A stretch of DNA of 64,000 nucleotides. Source: Euleptes europaea. Its lineage: Eukaryota; Chordata; Lepidosauria; Squamata; Sphaerodactylidae. Below, piece by piece: positions 47,801-58,656 of the stretch. Both the position numbers and the translations under genes were made by a program. Within the stretch, counting starts at the first letter, position 1, and each line of letters starts with the position of its first letter. The DNA is taken from NCBI RefSeq assembly GCF_029931775.1, contig NC_079323.1, forward strand, positions 32,010,882-32,074,881. The letters are read 5' to 3'. The notes under the pieces were generated by a model that was given only the letters and a program-made list of their open reading frames with translations, was not told where the DNA came from and ran no database searches.

Positions 47801-50800
47801 CAAGCCACTGTGGGTGCGGCAATTGCATGTTGAGGATTTCTGTAGGCTTAATAGAACCCCAGATGCATGCATGCAGGCAGCACAGCAGGCCATTGCGGGA
47901 ACAGGAAGTCTGTACCTCTCATATCCCTATGGAGACCAAGTCTCTGCAAGCTCAATGGGGGAACAGGAGGGCTGTGTGCGTGGGATGGGGTGGAGGGAAA
48001 ACAAGGCTCTGAGCCTGTAGGTATCCTGTGTATATGAGCACTCTGCCTGTAGTCGACTGGATCATGCCTTGTTGGGTGCCAGGAATGGTGTGGATGCTTT
48101 AAGAACATAAGAAAGGCCCTGCTGGATCAGACCAAGGCCCATCAAGTCCAGCAGTCTGTTCACACAGTGGCCAACCAGGTGCTTCTAGGAAGCCACAAAC
48201 AAGACGACTGCAGCAGCACCATCCTGCCTGTGTTCCACAGCACCTAATATAATAGGCATGCTACTCTGATACTAGAGAGAATAGGCATGCAGCATGACTA
48301 GTATCCGTTTTAACTAATATTCATGGTGGAAAGGGGTATTCATGGCTATGTCCACTCCCCTCTTTAAGCCTTCCAAGTTGGCAGCCATCACCACATCCTG
48401 GGGCAGGGAGTTCCACAATTTAACTATGCGTTGTGTGAAAAAATACTTCCTTTTATCTGTTTTGAATCTGTCACCCTCCAGCTTCAACAGATGACCTCAC
48501 GTTCTAGTATTATGGGAGAGGGAGAAAAATGCCTCCCTGTCCACTCTCTCCAAACCATGCATAATTTTAGACCTGTATCATGTCTCCCCTTAGCAGCCTT
48601 CTTTCCAAACTAAACAGCCCTAAGCGTCTTAACTGCTCCCCATAGGACAGTTGCTCTAGTCCCCTAATCATTTTGGTTGCTCTTTTCTGCACCTTCTCAA
48701 GCTCTGTAATATCCTTTTTTAGGTGTGGTGACCAGAACTGTACACAGTATTCCAAGTGTGGTCTCACCATAGATTTGTACAAGGGCAGTATGATATCAGC
48801 TTTAGAAGTTGTTACCGTAATTTTTTTAGTTGCATGAAACATTGTCCCAGAATACCATGTAACCAAACTGCTAGGAAAACCTATTTCCCAAAGATATATG
48901 CTGTATAACAACAAACGGCAAAAAAAAGTGAGCATTTTTGATTGCAAGAAGAGTTTTGTTCCAATGAACTACTTAGTTTCATAGCCAAATTAACATTCCC
49001 TGTTATATCAACTGTTCCTTTCCCTCTAGGTCTTGGAAACGACTTAGTATTTGATGTCAGGTCCTTACGTAGATATCCTGATCCTACAGTACTGGAGATG
49101 GTTTGTATCATTCTGTGTTGATTACATTGCATGTCTTGAATATATGAGGCTTCCTTGTACCGCTTTTTATTCTTCTAGTCAGAAAGCACAGCATTGATTA
49201 GTTGCAGAAGGCTGCTTACATTGTTAGCGATACTTAGTTTGTAGATCTAAGTTTATGTTGTAAGCTTGCAGACCAGAATAGTTTTTGCAATGTTTTATTA
49301 CGTGTTCAGTTGCTAGATGAATTACATATATTGAGCCGTTTTGTTTGTACTTTGGAATGTTTCTTTGTAAATATGAACAGCTTTGTCCCTCTGTTCTTTC
49401 TGTAGAGGGGAGGAGCTAAAATAGTGATGTTAAGCCTACTTAATAGCAGTTAATTCCACTGGAAGCAATAGAATTTACTGGCTAGTATCTGAAGTGTTGT
49501 TGAGGTATGCATGCCTCCAGTGGGACATAAAAACATAAGAGTAAGCCATGCTGCATCAGAGCAGTTTTTTCCAAGTCAGTAGTAAAATTAGGAACAGACT
49601 TTACTTCTCGCTTCCTTCTAGCCAGGACTGCATCTTTAGCATTCAGCATCTCTTCTGTAAATAATTTGTGCCCTTTTATACCTTCCAGTGTTACTAATTT
49701 CCTTGCTTTTTGTTTTAATTTCAGAACAAATTCAAATTAAAGCATCCTGGATTTAAAAAGAGACTAATGTCCCTTAATTCTCAGCATCTTAAGGCTCTTG
49801 TGACTAAGTTGCAAGAAGTGCGCTCCTTTGGAGAACTGTCTGATGCACTCAGAACAACAATCCACTGGTGCAAAAGCAAGAAACTTCGGTCACAGGCTAT
49901 TTTCTTGCGAATGAAGCTCTTGAAAAGTAGGCATCTGCAGCACGTGGAAGCCCACGGTTGCAGGTGTGTTCATTATGGCAGTTGTGCAGTTTACACTGCC
50001 TGTTCAGCAAGTGCTTGACTGTTGAAGTCTGTAACTGAAGAAGCATGACCGGGTCGGGAAGAAGTAGTAGCAGCTAAAATGCACCCTTGTATTACTTATT
50101 CATTAGAGAATTCTTACCAGCATGTGAAATTTTCATTAGCCTTTCTATCCCCCAGGGTCTTTCACTCCCGTTTATACTTTTCTGATCCCCTTTCAATCAG
50201 AAATCTGTGGTGTCTTTCCTCCCATTTTGTGTGTGTGCATATGTCTGTCCTCCTGCCTTTTCCACCTTAAGTTCCTTAGACCCCTTTAACTTCGCAGTAT
50301 TGAGGGTTGCTAGGTTTTGGCCTGATAACCATTCCTTTCCCTTTCTGCTAGCATTGCTCAGCTCTAGATCTTTTATCTATTTAGTTATGAATGCCTGGCT
50401 TTTCTCCCCAATAGGAAATTAAGTAGCTTTTAATATTGTTCATCCTCTAACTTATCCTCACATCTACCTTGCAACTGGCCTGAGGTCACCAGCAAGCTTC
50501 CTTGGCAGAATAGGATTATTTACAAACTTGTTATCCCACCTTTCTGTCCCTTACAAGGACAGGATTTGAGCCTGGATCTCCCAGATCCTAGTCTGATTCT
50601 TTGACCACTGTACCATGCTGGTTGCCTTTATGGAGCATTGTAAACGTTGTCTGAGTCTGTACAAATCAATGGGAGAAGAATAGTGTTGGTGATAGCACCA
50701 AGGCACTGTGACTTCACTGTGTAACACTTGTGCAGAGCCCCCTTTTTAAAAAAAGGGTGTGAAGCAGGAAGATGTTTCTGTTTGAAGGCATGATAAGTGT

Positions 50801-51415
50801 TGCCTGCTGTCTTTTTGAGACTTAAAATAATAATGGAGGAAGCTGTTCTGGACTAGCTAGAACTCTGCCTTGTACAAACTATTTGTGCACCTGGAAAAGA
50901 CAACTTGGATGCACCGTGGAGGCCATATAAAAACTGGTAACGGCTAAACAACCTTTTTTGTTGCCATTGTTGCTAACAGTTGCTCATTTTTTTCCCTTCG
51001 CAGCTTACAGAGGAAACTGGGCTGTGTAAAAGCTACTGTCTGTAGATACCTGACAGTCTCAAACTCTAGGCAGAAACCAAAGCAAAGACTTGGAACAAAG
51101 AGGCTACAGCGGCAGACCAAACTTTCCAGAAATCTGAGACGTATTTCAAAGAAGACACCATCTTGCTTTGAACCAGACTGGAGAAAGACCGTCTGCCATG
51201 ATAGTTCTGTCCTTTTTTCTCTTGCTCAGCAGTTAGAACATTCATCTGACATGAGAGATGCTGACAAAGGCAGTACTAAAGAGCCAGTTGAAGAACAAAT
51301 CCAGGAGGCTGCGTCTCAGTTTGTGACATCAGAAGGAACACCTGCCCATTTACAAAAGAGAGTTAGTGAGAGTAGAGATGATATAGATGACATTTTTGAA
51401 GCAATAGGCATATAG
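41875..51415 (+). CDS. NEPRO: NEPRO, nucleolus and neural progenitor protein (8 exons)
   Basis: Known in mammals as C3orf17, a nucleolar protein linked to early development and neural progenitor maintenance. Coding exons: 41875-41974, 43536-43690, 44988-45064, 45982-46113, 47280-47626, 49030-49100, 49725-49963, 51004-51415. All borders are GT-AG, and the phases join without conflict into 511 codons including the stop (human about 567 residues). Recognisable stretches are [20 protein letters not shown] in exon 2 and the acidic C terminus [12 protein letters not shown] before TAG. Basic runs such as [15 protein letters not shown] suit a nucleolar protein. The start ATG lies in a GC-rich leader with [19 protein letters not shown] following. 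Intron 5 carries a CR1 copy, and introns 2-4 carry SINEs and small palindromic elements. The gene faces TAF13 tail to tail and GTPBP8 beyond it. In human NEPRO and GTPBP8 are adjacent, which supports the call. Confidence 0.93.
42306..42640 (-). repeat. L1-like LINE 3' fragment
   Basis: A T-rich start (TTTTTTTAAAAAAAAAAAA) followed by CTTCCCCCCCACCCTCTTC and TAAATTGTATAAACTTTTGC. The latter is shared with the fragment at 57720 and related to the L1-like copy at 28183. It lies in NEPRO intron 1. Confidence 0.6.
42770..42866 (+). repeat. Single arm of the CACGAAAGCT palindrome family
   Basis: GAAGAAGTGAGCTGTGGCTC through TTTGTTAGTCTTTAAGGTGC to CTTGCTCTTTTCT equals one arm of the palindrome at 56246-56445. 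It is in NEPRO intron 1. Confidence 0.75.
43030..43254 (+). repeat. tRNA-derived SINE, family 2 (5'-truncated)
   Basis: Begins inside the head (GGAGCGGTGGTCTCTGATCT) and ends AACTCTTCTTCTAC. NEPRO intron 1. Confidence 0.75.
43750..44160 (+). repeat. Probable LINE 3' end with AAAT tail
   Basis: GCTGCCTTGAGCCACAAGGG then AAATAAATAAATAAATG is the usual 3' end of CR1/L2-type LINEs in reptiles. The upstream extent is uncertain. Confidence 0.4.
44190..44325. repeat. Worn inverted repeat related to the palindrome family
   Basis: GCCTAGTAGCACCTTAAAAA faces GGGCTCTAAGGTGCTACTGG across about 35 bases. The order of blocks resembles the palindrome at 56246 but is shortened. Confidence 0.5.
44338..44535 (+). 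repeat. 5S-rRNA-derived SINE (5S-Sauria type)
   Basis: CATCTCAGAAACAATGCAGA, GTCAGCCTTGGTCAGTATTT and GGACAGGAGACCACCAAGGA preserve the 5S rRNA internal promoter region. The BovB-partner tail GGCAAACCACCTCTG..GGGGTCACCATAAGTCAGCT follows. This SINE type is known from squamates and is the best taxonomic clue here. Confidence 0.82.
45449..45750 (-). repeat. tRNA-derived SINE, family 2, reverse copy with head duplication
   Basis: Reverse-strand copy: AAGAAGAAGAGTTGGCAGAG at the low end and CACTACACCAAGCTGGCATA at the high end. GAGGAGTGGGGAAACCAATC and GAGGAGTGGGGAATCAAACC repeat near 45616 and 45665. It lies in NEPRO intron 3. Confidence 0.78.
46146..46226. mobile_element. About 80-bp MITE with CAGTGCAATC ends
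   Basis: ACAGTGCAATCTTCAGCAGA faces GCTTGATTGCGCTGT. AAGCCCATTGACTTCAATGG is in the centre. NEPRO intron 4. Confidence 0.6.
46796..46881. mobile_element. About 86-bp MITE with CAGTGCAAT ends
   Basis: CAGTGCAATTCTAAACAGAG faces CTTTTTAGGATTGCACTG; GTTACACC and GGTGTAAC are internal inverted blocks. NEPRO intron 4. Confidence 0.65.
48102..48835 (-). repeat. CR1-type LINE 3' part in NEPRO intron 5
   Basis: Translates on the minus strand to [40 protein letters not shown] and [17 protein letters not shown], the CR1 ORF2 C terminus. The downstream DNA still spells [20 protein letters not shown] in another frame. The element ends TTTCTTATGTTCTTA. Inactive. Confidence 0.82.
50400..50632 (-). repeat. 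Old tRNA-type SINE, reverse copy
   Basis: GGTCACCAGCAAGCTTCC and GATTTGAGCCTGGATCTCCC, TTTGACCACTGTACCATGCT are the reverse of the family 4 body and head. NEPRO intron 7. Confidence 0.5.
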
Positions 51416-52043
51416 TGCTATACTGCATTAAATTATGTGACTATTTTCATTGAGTGTTTCTGTCAAAGTCATGTTCTGCAACTGTGTGTCACTGCAGCTC
51501 TTGGTTTTCTTGTGCTTGGACTAAGTTGCTTGCCCTTCACCACACAACTGATTGGGTTCTGTTGCCCCCGTCTGCCCCGTGTTTCCACCTCCTTGCTGCT
51601 GCACAACTAATCAGCAAGCCTTTGTTAGTTGATCCTGGATCCTTTTCCAGTGCATACTGGGGAGGATTCAGGTAACAGCCCTTTTACTTGCATGAAGGAA
51701 GTCAGTCACAAGTCCTGCCTTTTCAGTGGCCCCACTCAGTTCCCTGAAACTCATGGGGGGGGGGGGAGTGCCAGTGCAAGTACGGGCAACATATTGGGGA
51801 ACAGTGATACAGACCCATGACTACAAATTCTTGAAATTCAATCCCCTCCCTCAAAAAAAAACCTGCCTTAAATTATTCTTCATTTAATCTACAGCACTTC
51901 TCACCTTTCATACAGACAGTGGTATTATCAAATTTCTTTTTAAGATGTAACTGGAGAGAGTAGAATTCTGGTACTGACAAAGCATGAAAGTGATTGATCA
52001 TTAGCAAGAGTGCAGGAACAGTTGCTATCTTGAGCAGCAGTGA

Positions 52044-52049
52044 TTTATT
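52044..52049 (-). terminator. Likely poly(A) signal of TAF13
   Basis: AATAAA on the minus strand lies about 600 bases after the TAF13 stop. It lies inside the predicted NEPRO 3' UTR, so the two mature 3' ends would overlap by some tens of bases. Confidence 0.45.
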
Positions 52050-52076
52050 CTATATTTGTACTAGAATTGTTAAAAG

Positions 52077-52082
52077 AATAAA
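52077..52082 (+). terminator. Likely poly(A) signal of NEPRO
   Basis: AATAAA lies about 660 bases after the NEPRO stop codon. It sits next to, and pointing towards, the AATAAA candidate for TAF13 on the other strand. Use of the site is inferred. Confidence 0.45.
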
Positions 52083-52648
52083 TACATCCAATACCTCCAT
52101 TTCAGAAGGACAACTCAGTACTAAAAACAGAATGGCACTTTCATTTTGATATGAAACCTGTCACATGACACACACTAGCAGAGGTCTAATGAACTCAGTG
52201 AACAGAGGGTTCACCGCTCAAACGTAAAGTATAGCTTGCCATGAATGTCCAAACAAACTCCTAGATTGATGAGCAGTACTGTATGAGGCCAAGGATCACC
52301 CAGACTCGTTTCCAACCCTTACTGTTATGAGAACAAAATTTTTCTTTTAAACACAAAGGACTGCAGTGGGCAGCCATTTTACATTAACTTAGTATATACA
52401 CATACAAAATTATTCACAAGAATTTCCTTGGCATAGTTTTTTAGCACAGCTGAATGGATCATATTAACTGGAGCTGTTTTTGTTAGTAATAAGTAACTAA
52501 CTAGGACAAATATAACTAGGCTTGCAGTTCACATGAAGCAAGCTGTCCAGCAGGATCAATATATTTCCCAGCTTTAAGGAAAAAGTGCAGTCCAAAGTAT
52601 CGTGGAATTTATCGTCCTCCAGCAAACCAGAGCTGCCACACAAGAGGC

Positions 52649-55600
52649 TCAAGATCCATAATTTGCTTCATCAAATGCTTTTCTAGCTCGTTTCAGTTCT
52701 TCGTTCATGGTCAACAAGTCTTTCACACGAGCAAACTTCCGTGGGTCTTTACGGATCAAGAAGACAATATCTTCAACCTGTACTCGTCCTTGCCGTCCAA
52801 TTGACATTGCTTTGTGGGTCTATTAGAAACAAACAAAAAACCCCATTATGTTTTCTTGTCCTACAGAGACAATGACAGAAATCAAGAAGAGATTTTGCCT
52901 GTTCCACCTCTGTGCTATACCACAGTCACTTGTACTGTGGTGCATTTTGTCCGTAATGGTCCCCTGATTCCCAAGCACCAGCTTGCTAGGGGAAGAGAGC
53001 CACTCTGCCAGCTCATCCCACAAGCTCTTCTGCAGGATCTAACCCCCTTCTATTAAAGATCAGGAATTGAAGTCAATAAGTCCCACAGTTAAGATATGAC
53101 ACACAGTGACTTGTCAGCAAGTTCTATTGGACTCACTGCTACTTACTTCCTAGTAAACAAAGAAAATCAAACTGTAAAACCTGGTTTGCCTGCAAATGGA
53201 TTCACACATCACCATACAAGTATAACAGCATGTTTGGTGGTCTACCTCTTGGTTGCAGCAGCAGAACATTAACACTGCGCACAACTAAGGTGTAATATTT
53301 TAATATATGCGTTGGGGAAGTCAACGAATTACATTTCTTAGAAAAATTAGGCACTTCTATTGCACTAATTAAGGATGCTAAGTTTGGACATCTTAAGATT
53401 TAAATCCGTTTGTGCTACGAAACCCATGGACTGCTGTAGTAACTATTTTTTAACCTGATAGTCCCACAGGGTTATGACGGGAAAACAATATGACGAGAAC
53501 ATGTTGTAATGGTGCCAGGCTCTTAGGACAGGATATGAAATTAGAAACATTTCAGTTTCTTAACATTAAGGGGAAATTTTCCCTGTCATATAATCTAAAA
53601 GGAGTATTTAAAAACCTCCTAATTCCCTGAGTAACCCAGCAAGCATTTTTTGTTGTTATTTGGGAGAAGACGATGACATACTTTGCATGGATGAGGCCCC
53701 AGATTGACTTGGTAGCATCCCGTTAAAGGATTACTGACATCAGGACTGATAAAAACCTGTACCTATGACATGCTCCTTTTCCTCCAAATCACAATGAGTT
53801 AGAATAAACAGCACTGGCCTAGAAGGGACAGTTGAATAATTCAGCCTGCAAACAAATTTAAATATAGTGTGTATGATGCAGTACTCTCTCATAATTACCA
53901 TCCCACATCTATACTTTGGGTCACATCTCCCTGACATACATGTTCAGGAAAAGGAAAGATTCTGGCCTCTGGGTATTTTTAAAAACAGTCACCCATGTAA
54001 ATGTAGAAGACTGTACCATGTGTCTACTTGAATGTACAATCACTTTACAGGCAATTTTCTGCCTGCCTTTCACCCAAGCGACACGTTTTAGCATGAAGTG
54101 AGCAGATCAGCAACTGACTTGAGTACAGGTCTTCCCTTTAGAGTTCTAGCCTCTCGGTTTCAGGTAAAACAAACTACAGCACAGGAAGAGACAACCCAGG
54201 TATCAATACTCTGGCCATACCACTTCTGTAGACATGTGAAAGCATACTAGTGAGACCTACCATTTCTGTGATGAACTCAATGACTAGATCTTCAAGAATA
54301 TCCACAGACTCAGTGTAGGGATTCTGGTCATCTCCAAAGCCATACATCATGCATCTCACTGTGGAAAGAAAAAAATCCACAGTGTGATGTGGAATGCAAG
54401 TACACTGTCATCATAAGCTGACCACTTCATAAATGTAAATAAATAACCACATTCTCCCAAATTGGTCAAGCAAGCTAATTTCAAGGACCACTTATATAAA
54501 TTCACCAAGTACACAGAGGATTTTGGTAGAGCACTACAAAAGACGACACTGTTACCGATGATCATATGTATGTTTTCAAGCTCAGTGCTTAATAACAGAA
54601 GAATAAATAATTACTAAGAAAGACAAGGAGATGTGTTAACAGACTGCTGGACCTGATGGGCCTTGGTCTGATCCAGCATGATAATAGTGTAAACCACATA
54701 GCACAAACTTACATTCTTTGGAAAACAGTCGTTTCCTTTTGCCCTGTGCACCATCTGGGCCTCCACCAGCCTCCTCAGTATCTTCTTCAAACTAAACAGA
54801 AACAAAACCCAAAACAAGAATGAGCAAGACGTGTAGACAGTCTAGATTACTATGCCATGGTTAATGAGAAAAGTCCTGCAAAACTGGCAAACTATCAAAT
54901 ATTGAGTATAGCTGAATTTTCCACCCTCCAATATTGGGGAGCAGGGAAGAGAGGAACTCTCTCCAGCCTCACAATGAATCTCACTTTTATCTCCTCCTCT
55001 AATATCCAGGACTCCCCAGCCTAACAAGCTCAGCACTCAAGATATCACTGCTGAATATTTGTTCTTCTAAAACTGGGCTTAATTTAAGACAGCATTCATA
55101 CAGAAATGGTTACGAATTCCAGAGATCAACCCTACAATCAGAGCTGTGCAAAACATAGAGTTGCCACCTCCACCACCAAATAGTTACATGAATGAACAGT
55201 CCCTTCTACCACATTTTGGAATGTAGTATCCTTGGAGCAGAGACCTGTTTTTATGTTATTACCCTGTATACCATCAGGCACATGGTACCAAGTCATGGAA
55301 CAAAGTCAGATTGTCATCACTATATCCAACAGTAAACCATTGGGCTCCTGTGCAGGTGACAAAAGCTACACAAGGACCATTTTTGCATGGTAATTAGCAG
55401 TGCGTTCCAGGATGAATTGTCCCACATAGCTTTTAAAATTTTGCACGCTGAACCGTCATTCCAGAAGTGACTGCGAAGCTGGCGCATACCTGCCTCGCAT
55501 TACTAAAGAGCCCATATGATGTGATCTTTGGTGTTTGCCTGAAGAATCTCCCTCAAGGAATCATGCAAAACAACAGAGCTATGCATATGCTAATGGCTTG

Positions 55601-57238
55601 GCAAACAGGAACAAAGGAGCAGGCGCGTGGGGGGAATGGAACTTCTTCTTTTGTGTCAGGACCGTGAAAAGGCATTTTTAAAGTAGCAATTTAAAAAAGA
55701 GCTTCGAGCGAGCATCTAAATTGACCATGCAAAAAGGGCCCTTGTACAAAAGTGATACTCTGTTGACTAAGATGGGTTTAAATCAGTGGGCTCAGAAGGA
55801 TGTAACTCTTTAAAATGGTACCGAGAAATTCCTTCCATTTGCAGAAAGATGCAACTTTGCAAGTTAACAAAGAGAGGGGACAAATTCCTTAAAACTCAGT
55901 GGAATGCTCCAGAAGGGTTACAATGTTGAGAATAGCTGAGTACCACTTAAAGACGGAACAAGAAGGAAGGAGACAGAGCCACTAGACTTTAGTGGATAGA
56001 ACAACTGGGCAAGCAGCTGGACTTGGGGAAACACAGATTTCAACCCCTACTCTGTAATGAAACTGCCCGGGTGATCGCGGCCAGCCACTCTCCCTCAGCC
56101 TAATGTGCCTCACAAGATTGCTGGGAAGATAAAATGGAGGGCTGAAAACAACTACTGCCCTGAGCTCCTTGGAGGAAGGAGAAGAGCAAAATGTACTAAA
56201 TTAATAGTAAATTCACAGTGGGTCGCCGTGTTAGTCTGTCTGCAGTAGTAGAAAAGGGCAAGAGTCCAGTAGCACCTTAAAGACTAACAAAAATATTTTC
56301 TGGTAGGGTATGAGCTTTCGTGAGCCGCAGCTTACTTATTCAGATATCTGAAGAAGTGAGCTGTGGCTCACGAAAGCTCATACCCTACCAGAAAATATTT
56401 TTGTTAGTCTTTAAGGTGCTACTGGACTCTTGCCCTTTTCTACTAAATTAATAGTAATAATAATTATTCAGCCTGCTCAGAGGATGACTAAGATGGGGGG
56501 AAGGTGAGGTGGGATGCCCAAACTGTTCCTCTTCCCACTATCCTGTGCAGCTGCTTCCCAATTTGCAACAATAACATCAGATAAACGGCTTTCCAGCCCA
56601 CGGGTGTGCACGGCTTTCAAGCAAACAGGAGCGCCAGTACCCCCCACCCCACCCCCGCCTCGTCAGCTATTAAGCTGCCCCATGACCGTCTCGCCCCACT
56701 TCTGCCCTTCAAACAGCAGACTCCAGAAAGAAAGACACTTCCCTTCCCCTGCAAGACCCCAAACGGAGGATAAAACCACGTATCTTCCCCCAAAGCCCGT
56801 CAGTTTTAACACCGGCTACCTACTCCTTTTTTTAAAAAAAAAAATTTTTTTATTAAATTTTTAAACAAAAAGGAACAAAACAATACAAACAACAAATACA
56901 AAAGAAAAAGGTATAGCAATATAGAGAACTGCATAAGAATGATATATCTATAAAAAGATTTTTTTTAAAAAAAGAAAAATTCAAAATACAATCATACCAT
57001 TCTTATTACAATCATCTTACCCATTTTGTTCCCACCTCCCTCCACCAGTGTACCCTTAATCCCTCCCACCCCCGTGTTGAACTTCCGGAGAAGTGTCTAA
57101 ACAGTTTATTAATAAATTATTTTAACAATAATTTATAGTACCCCCGGCTACCTACTCCTGAGCAGAACCATGCACAGTAGCCCCCGCCAGCCCCACGTGC
57201 ATTTCACTTACAGGCGGGTCTTCCTCTTCTTCCGCCAT
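52649..57238 (-). CDS. TAF13: TAF13, TFIID subunit with histone-fold domain (4 exons)
   Basis: TAF13 pairs with TAF11 through a histone fold in the general transcription factor TFIID. Exons on the minus strand: 57238-57212, 54791-54713, 54358-54261, 52819-52649. Their phases join into 125 codons including the stop, giving 124 residues, the same length as human. The first exon reads MAEEEEDPP, the second holds GQGKRKRLFSKE, and the histone fold follows with CMMYGFGDDQNPYTE, VDILEDLVIEF, AMSIGRQGRVQVEDI and RKDPRKFARVKDLL. The protein ends in DEANYGS as in mammals. Having introns, it is not a retrocopy. Intron 1 holds a 200-bp palindromic repeat and an L1-like fragment with a 16-bp target duplication. 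In human TAF13 lies on 1p13 next to WDR47 and TMEM167B; here it sits between NEPRO and GTPBP8. Confidence 0.97.
55975..56175 (+). repeat. Old tRNA-type SINE
   Basis: AGTGGATAGAACAACTGGGC..CAGATTTCAACCCC, then CCACTCTCCCTCAGCCTAAT and GGGAAGATAAAATGGAGG. The body agrees with family 4 but is diverged. TAF13 intron 1. Confidence 0.5.
56211..56440. mobile_element. Near-perfect 200-bp palindrome element in TAF13 intron 1
   Basis: 56246-56345 and 56346-56445 are reverse complements with about three differences and no spacer; the centre is CAGATATCTG. An additional 35 bases precede the left arm. A 17-bp direct repeat, TACTAAATTAATAGTAA, at 56194-56210 and 56441-56457 marks the insertion. Single arms occur at 42770 and 59330. 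Confidence 0.85.
56828..57143 (-). repeat. L1-like LINE fragment with 16-bp target duplication, TAF13 intron 1
   Basis: Direct repeats CCGGCTACCTACTCCT lie at 56812-56827 and 57144-57159. The insert begins TTTTTAAAAAAAAAAATTTT and includes CCCACCTCCCTCCACCAGTG, in the style of the L1-like 3' ends in this window. Confidence 0.82.
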
Positions 57239-57380
57239 GACTGCAGCAGAGGTGGGCTGTCGCCTCCTGGCTCCTCCCACCAGCCTTCCTGTTACTGCGC
57301 GACGGCCCGGCCCCGCCCATTCGCAGGCGTCGCACTAGGGATGACGGAAATGACCGGTTTATCGCGCGCATGCTCCCTCG
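57212..57380 (-). promoter_or_regulatory. CpG-rich promoter region of TAF13
   Basis: Sequence around and upstream of the TAF13 start codon is rich in CpG, with GCGCGACGGCC, CCCCGCCC and CGCGCGC motifs. The flanks on both sides are AT-rich repeats. No TATA box is seen. This is typical of a housekeeping promoter; the extent is approximate. Confidence 0.45.
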
Positions 57381-57554
57381 AATCAAATGAAGCCCTTCCG
57401 CCCTTGCGCCTTTCCAGCTGTTTCTTCTAGTGCCTGCCAAGGCGACACCGTCCCTTTCTTCCTGTTCCTTCTAAGGCGACCCATAAAACTAGGCCAGTTG
57501 TTTCTCTGCAGAATACTACGGAGCATGGCAGTTAGAGCTACTGCAGTATTTTGT

Positions 57555-58050
57555 CCTTTTTTTGTTTTTATAATATTTTTTTATTTTCTTCATTTTTTTA
57601 TTTTCTTCATTACTATTATATCGTTTTTGTTGATTTAATAGATCAACAAAACGATATAATAGTAATAATAAAAAGAAAAAACAAGTAATATCTCTAATTG
57701 AACAATAAAATGACTTCCCCCTCTCCCATCTATAAATAAATTGTATAAACTTTTGCTAACGGAGCTAATTCCACTATTATTTTAATTAACCTGTTCTTAT
57801 CCTATCCAACATTATTAAATCAATACCTAATATAAAAATTAATACAAAGTATAAATAAGGGATTAGATCAAAGAGTATCCTTTAAGTGGTCCCATTAAAA
57901 AATGATTTTCACAGTAAGTTCTCCAAGCCTCCCATTCCCCCCAAAATTGTACATTATCATTCTGGTTTATCAAAGCTGTAAGCTTTGCCATCTTGGTCAA
58001 TTCCAGCATCTTTTTTATCTAGTCTTTTTTGTCTGGTATTTTGTCCTTTT
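57555..58050 (-). repeat. L1-like LINE fragment with an internal hairpin
   Basis: GTATAAACTTTTGCTAACGG and CCAAGCCTCCCATTCCC match the L1-like copies at 42306 and 28183. At its low end, 57610-57675, TACTATTATATCGTTTT..GATC..AAAACGATATAATAGTA forms a strong hairpin. Confidence 0.6.
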
Positions 58051-58107
58051 TTGGAGCTATGAAAGCCCCCTCCTCAAAACATGAGCAAGTGCTACAAACA
58101 CTCACTT

Positions 58108-58313
58108 TACGGCTGCCAGGTCCCTCTTGGCAACCGGCGGGAGGTTTTGGGGGTGGAGCCTGAGGAGGGCGTGGTTTGGAGAGGGGAGGGACTTCAGTGC
58201 CATAGAGTCCAATTGCCAAAGCAGCCATTTTCTCCAGGTGAACTGAGCTCTATCGGCTGGAGATCAGTTGTAATAGCAGATCTCCAGCTAGTACCTGGAG
58301 GTTGGCAACCCTA
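58108..58313. mobile_element. hAT-type MITE, TAGGGTTGCC family
   Basis: Perfect 8-bp target duplication, ACTCACTT, at 58100-58107 and 58314-58321. The left end reads TACGGCTGCC, the right GGCAACCCTA. Confidence 0.88.
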
Positions 58314-58341
58314 ACTCACTTTCCCTTGAGGCTACAGACTA

Positions 58342-58541
58342 GGGTTGCCAAGTCCCTCTGCCACCAGTGGGAGGTTTTTGGGGAGGAGCCTGAGGAAGGC
58401 TGGGTTTGGGGAGGGACTTCAATGCCATAGAGTCCAATTGCCACAGTGGCCCTTTTCTCCAGGTGCACTGATCTTTATTGGCTGGAGATCAGTTGTAATA
58501 GAGGGAGATCTCCAGCTACTACCTGGAGGTTGGCAACACTA
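58342..58541. mobile_element. hAT-type MITE, TAGGGTTGCC family
   Basis: TAGGGTTGCC and GGCAACACTA ends; flanks CTACAGAC and ATACATAC agree at six positions. It lies 28 bases from the preceding copy. Confidence 0.82.
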
Positions 58542-58656
58542 ATACATACCCGTGTATCGGAACTCGCGGGCACAGCATCCTCAGCTTGTCCCGCTTTAGC
58601 AAGGGGCCCTAGTGGTTGTCAAAAGGTGCAACCTGAGATTTGAGGGCTAGAAATAG

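Noticed and set aside
52649-57238. TAF13 as a processed pseudogene
   Set aside because: It has three introns with good splice sites, and the full-length 124-residue frame is intact.
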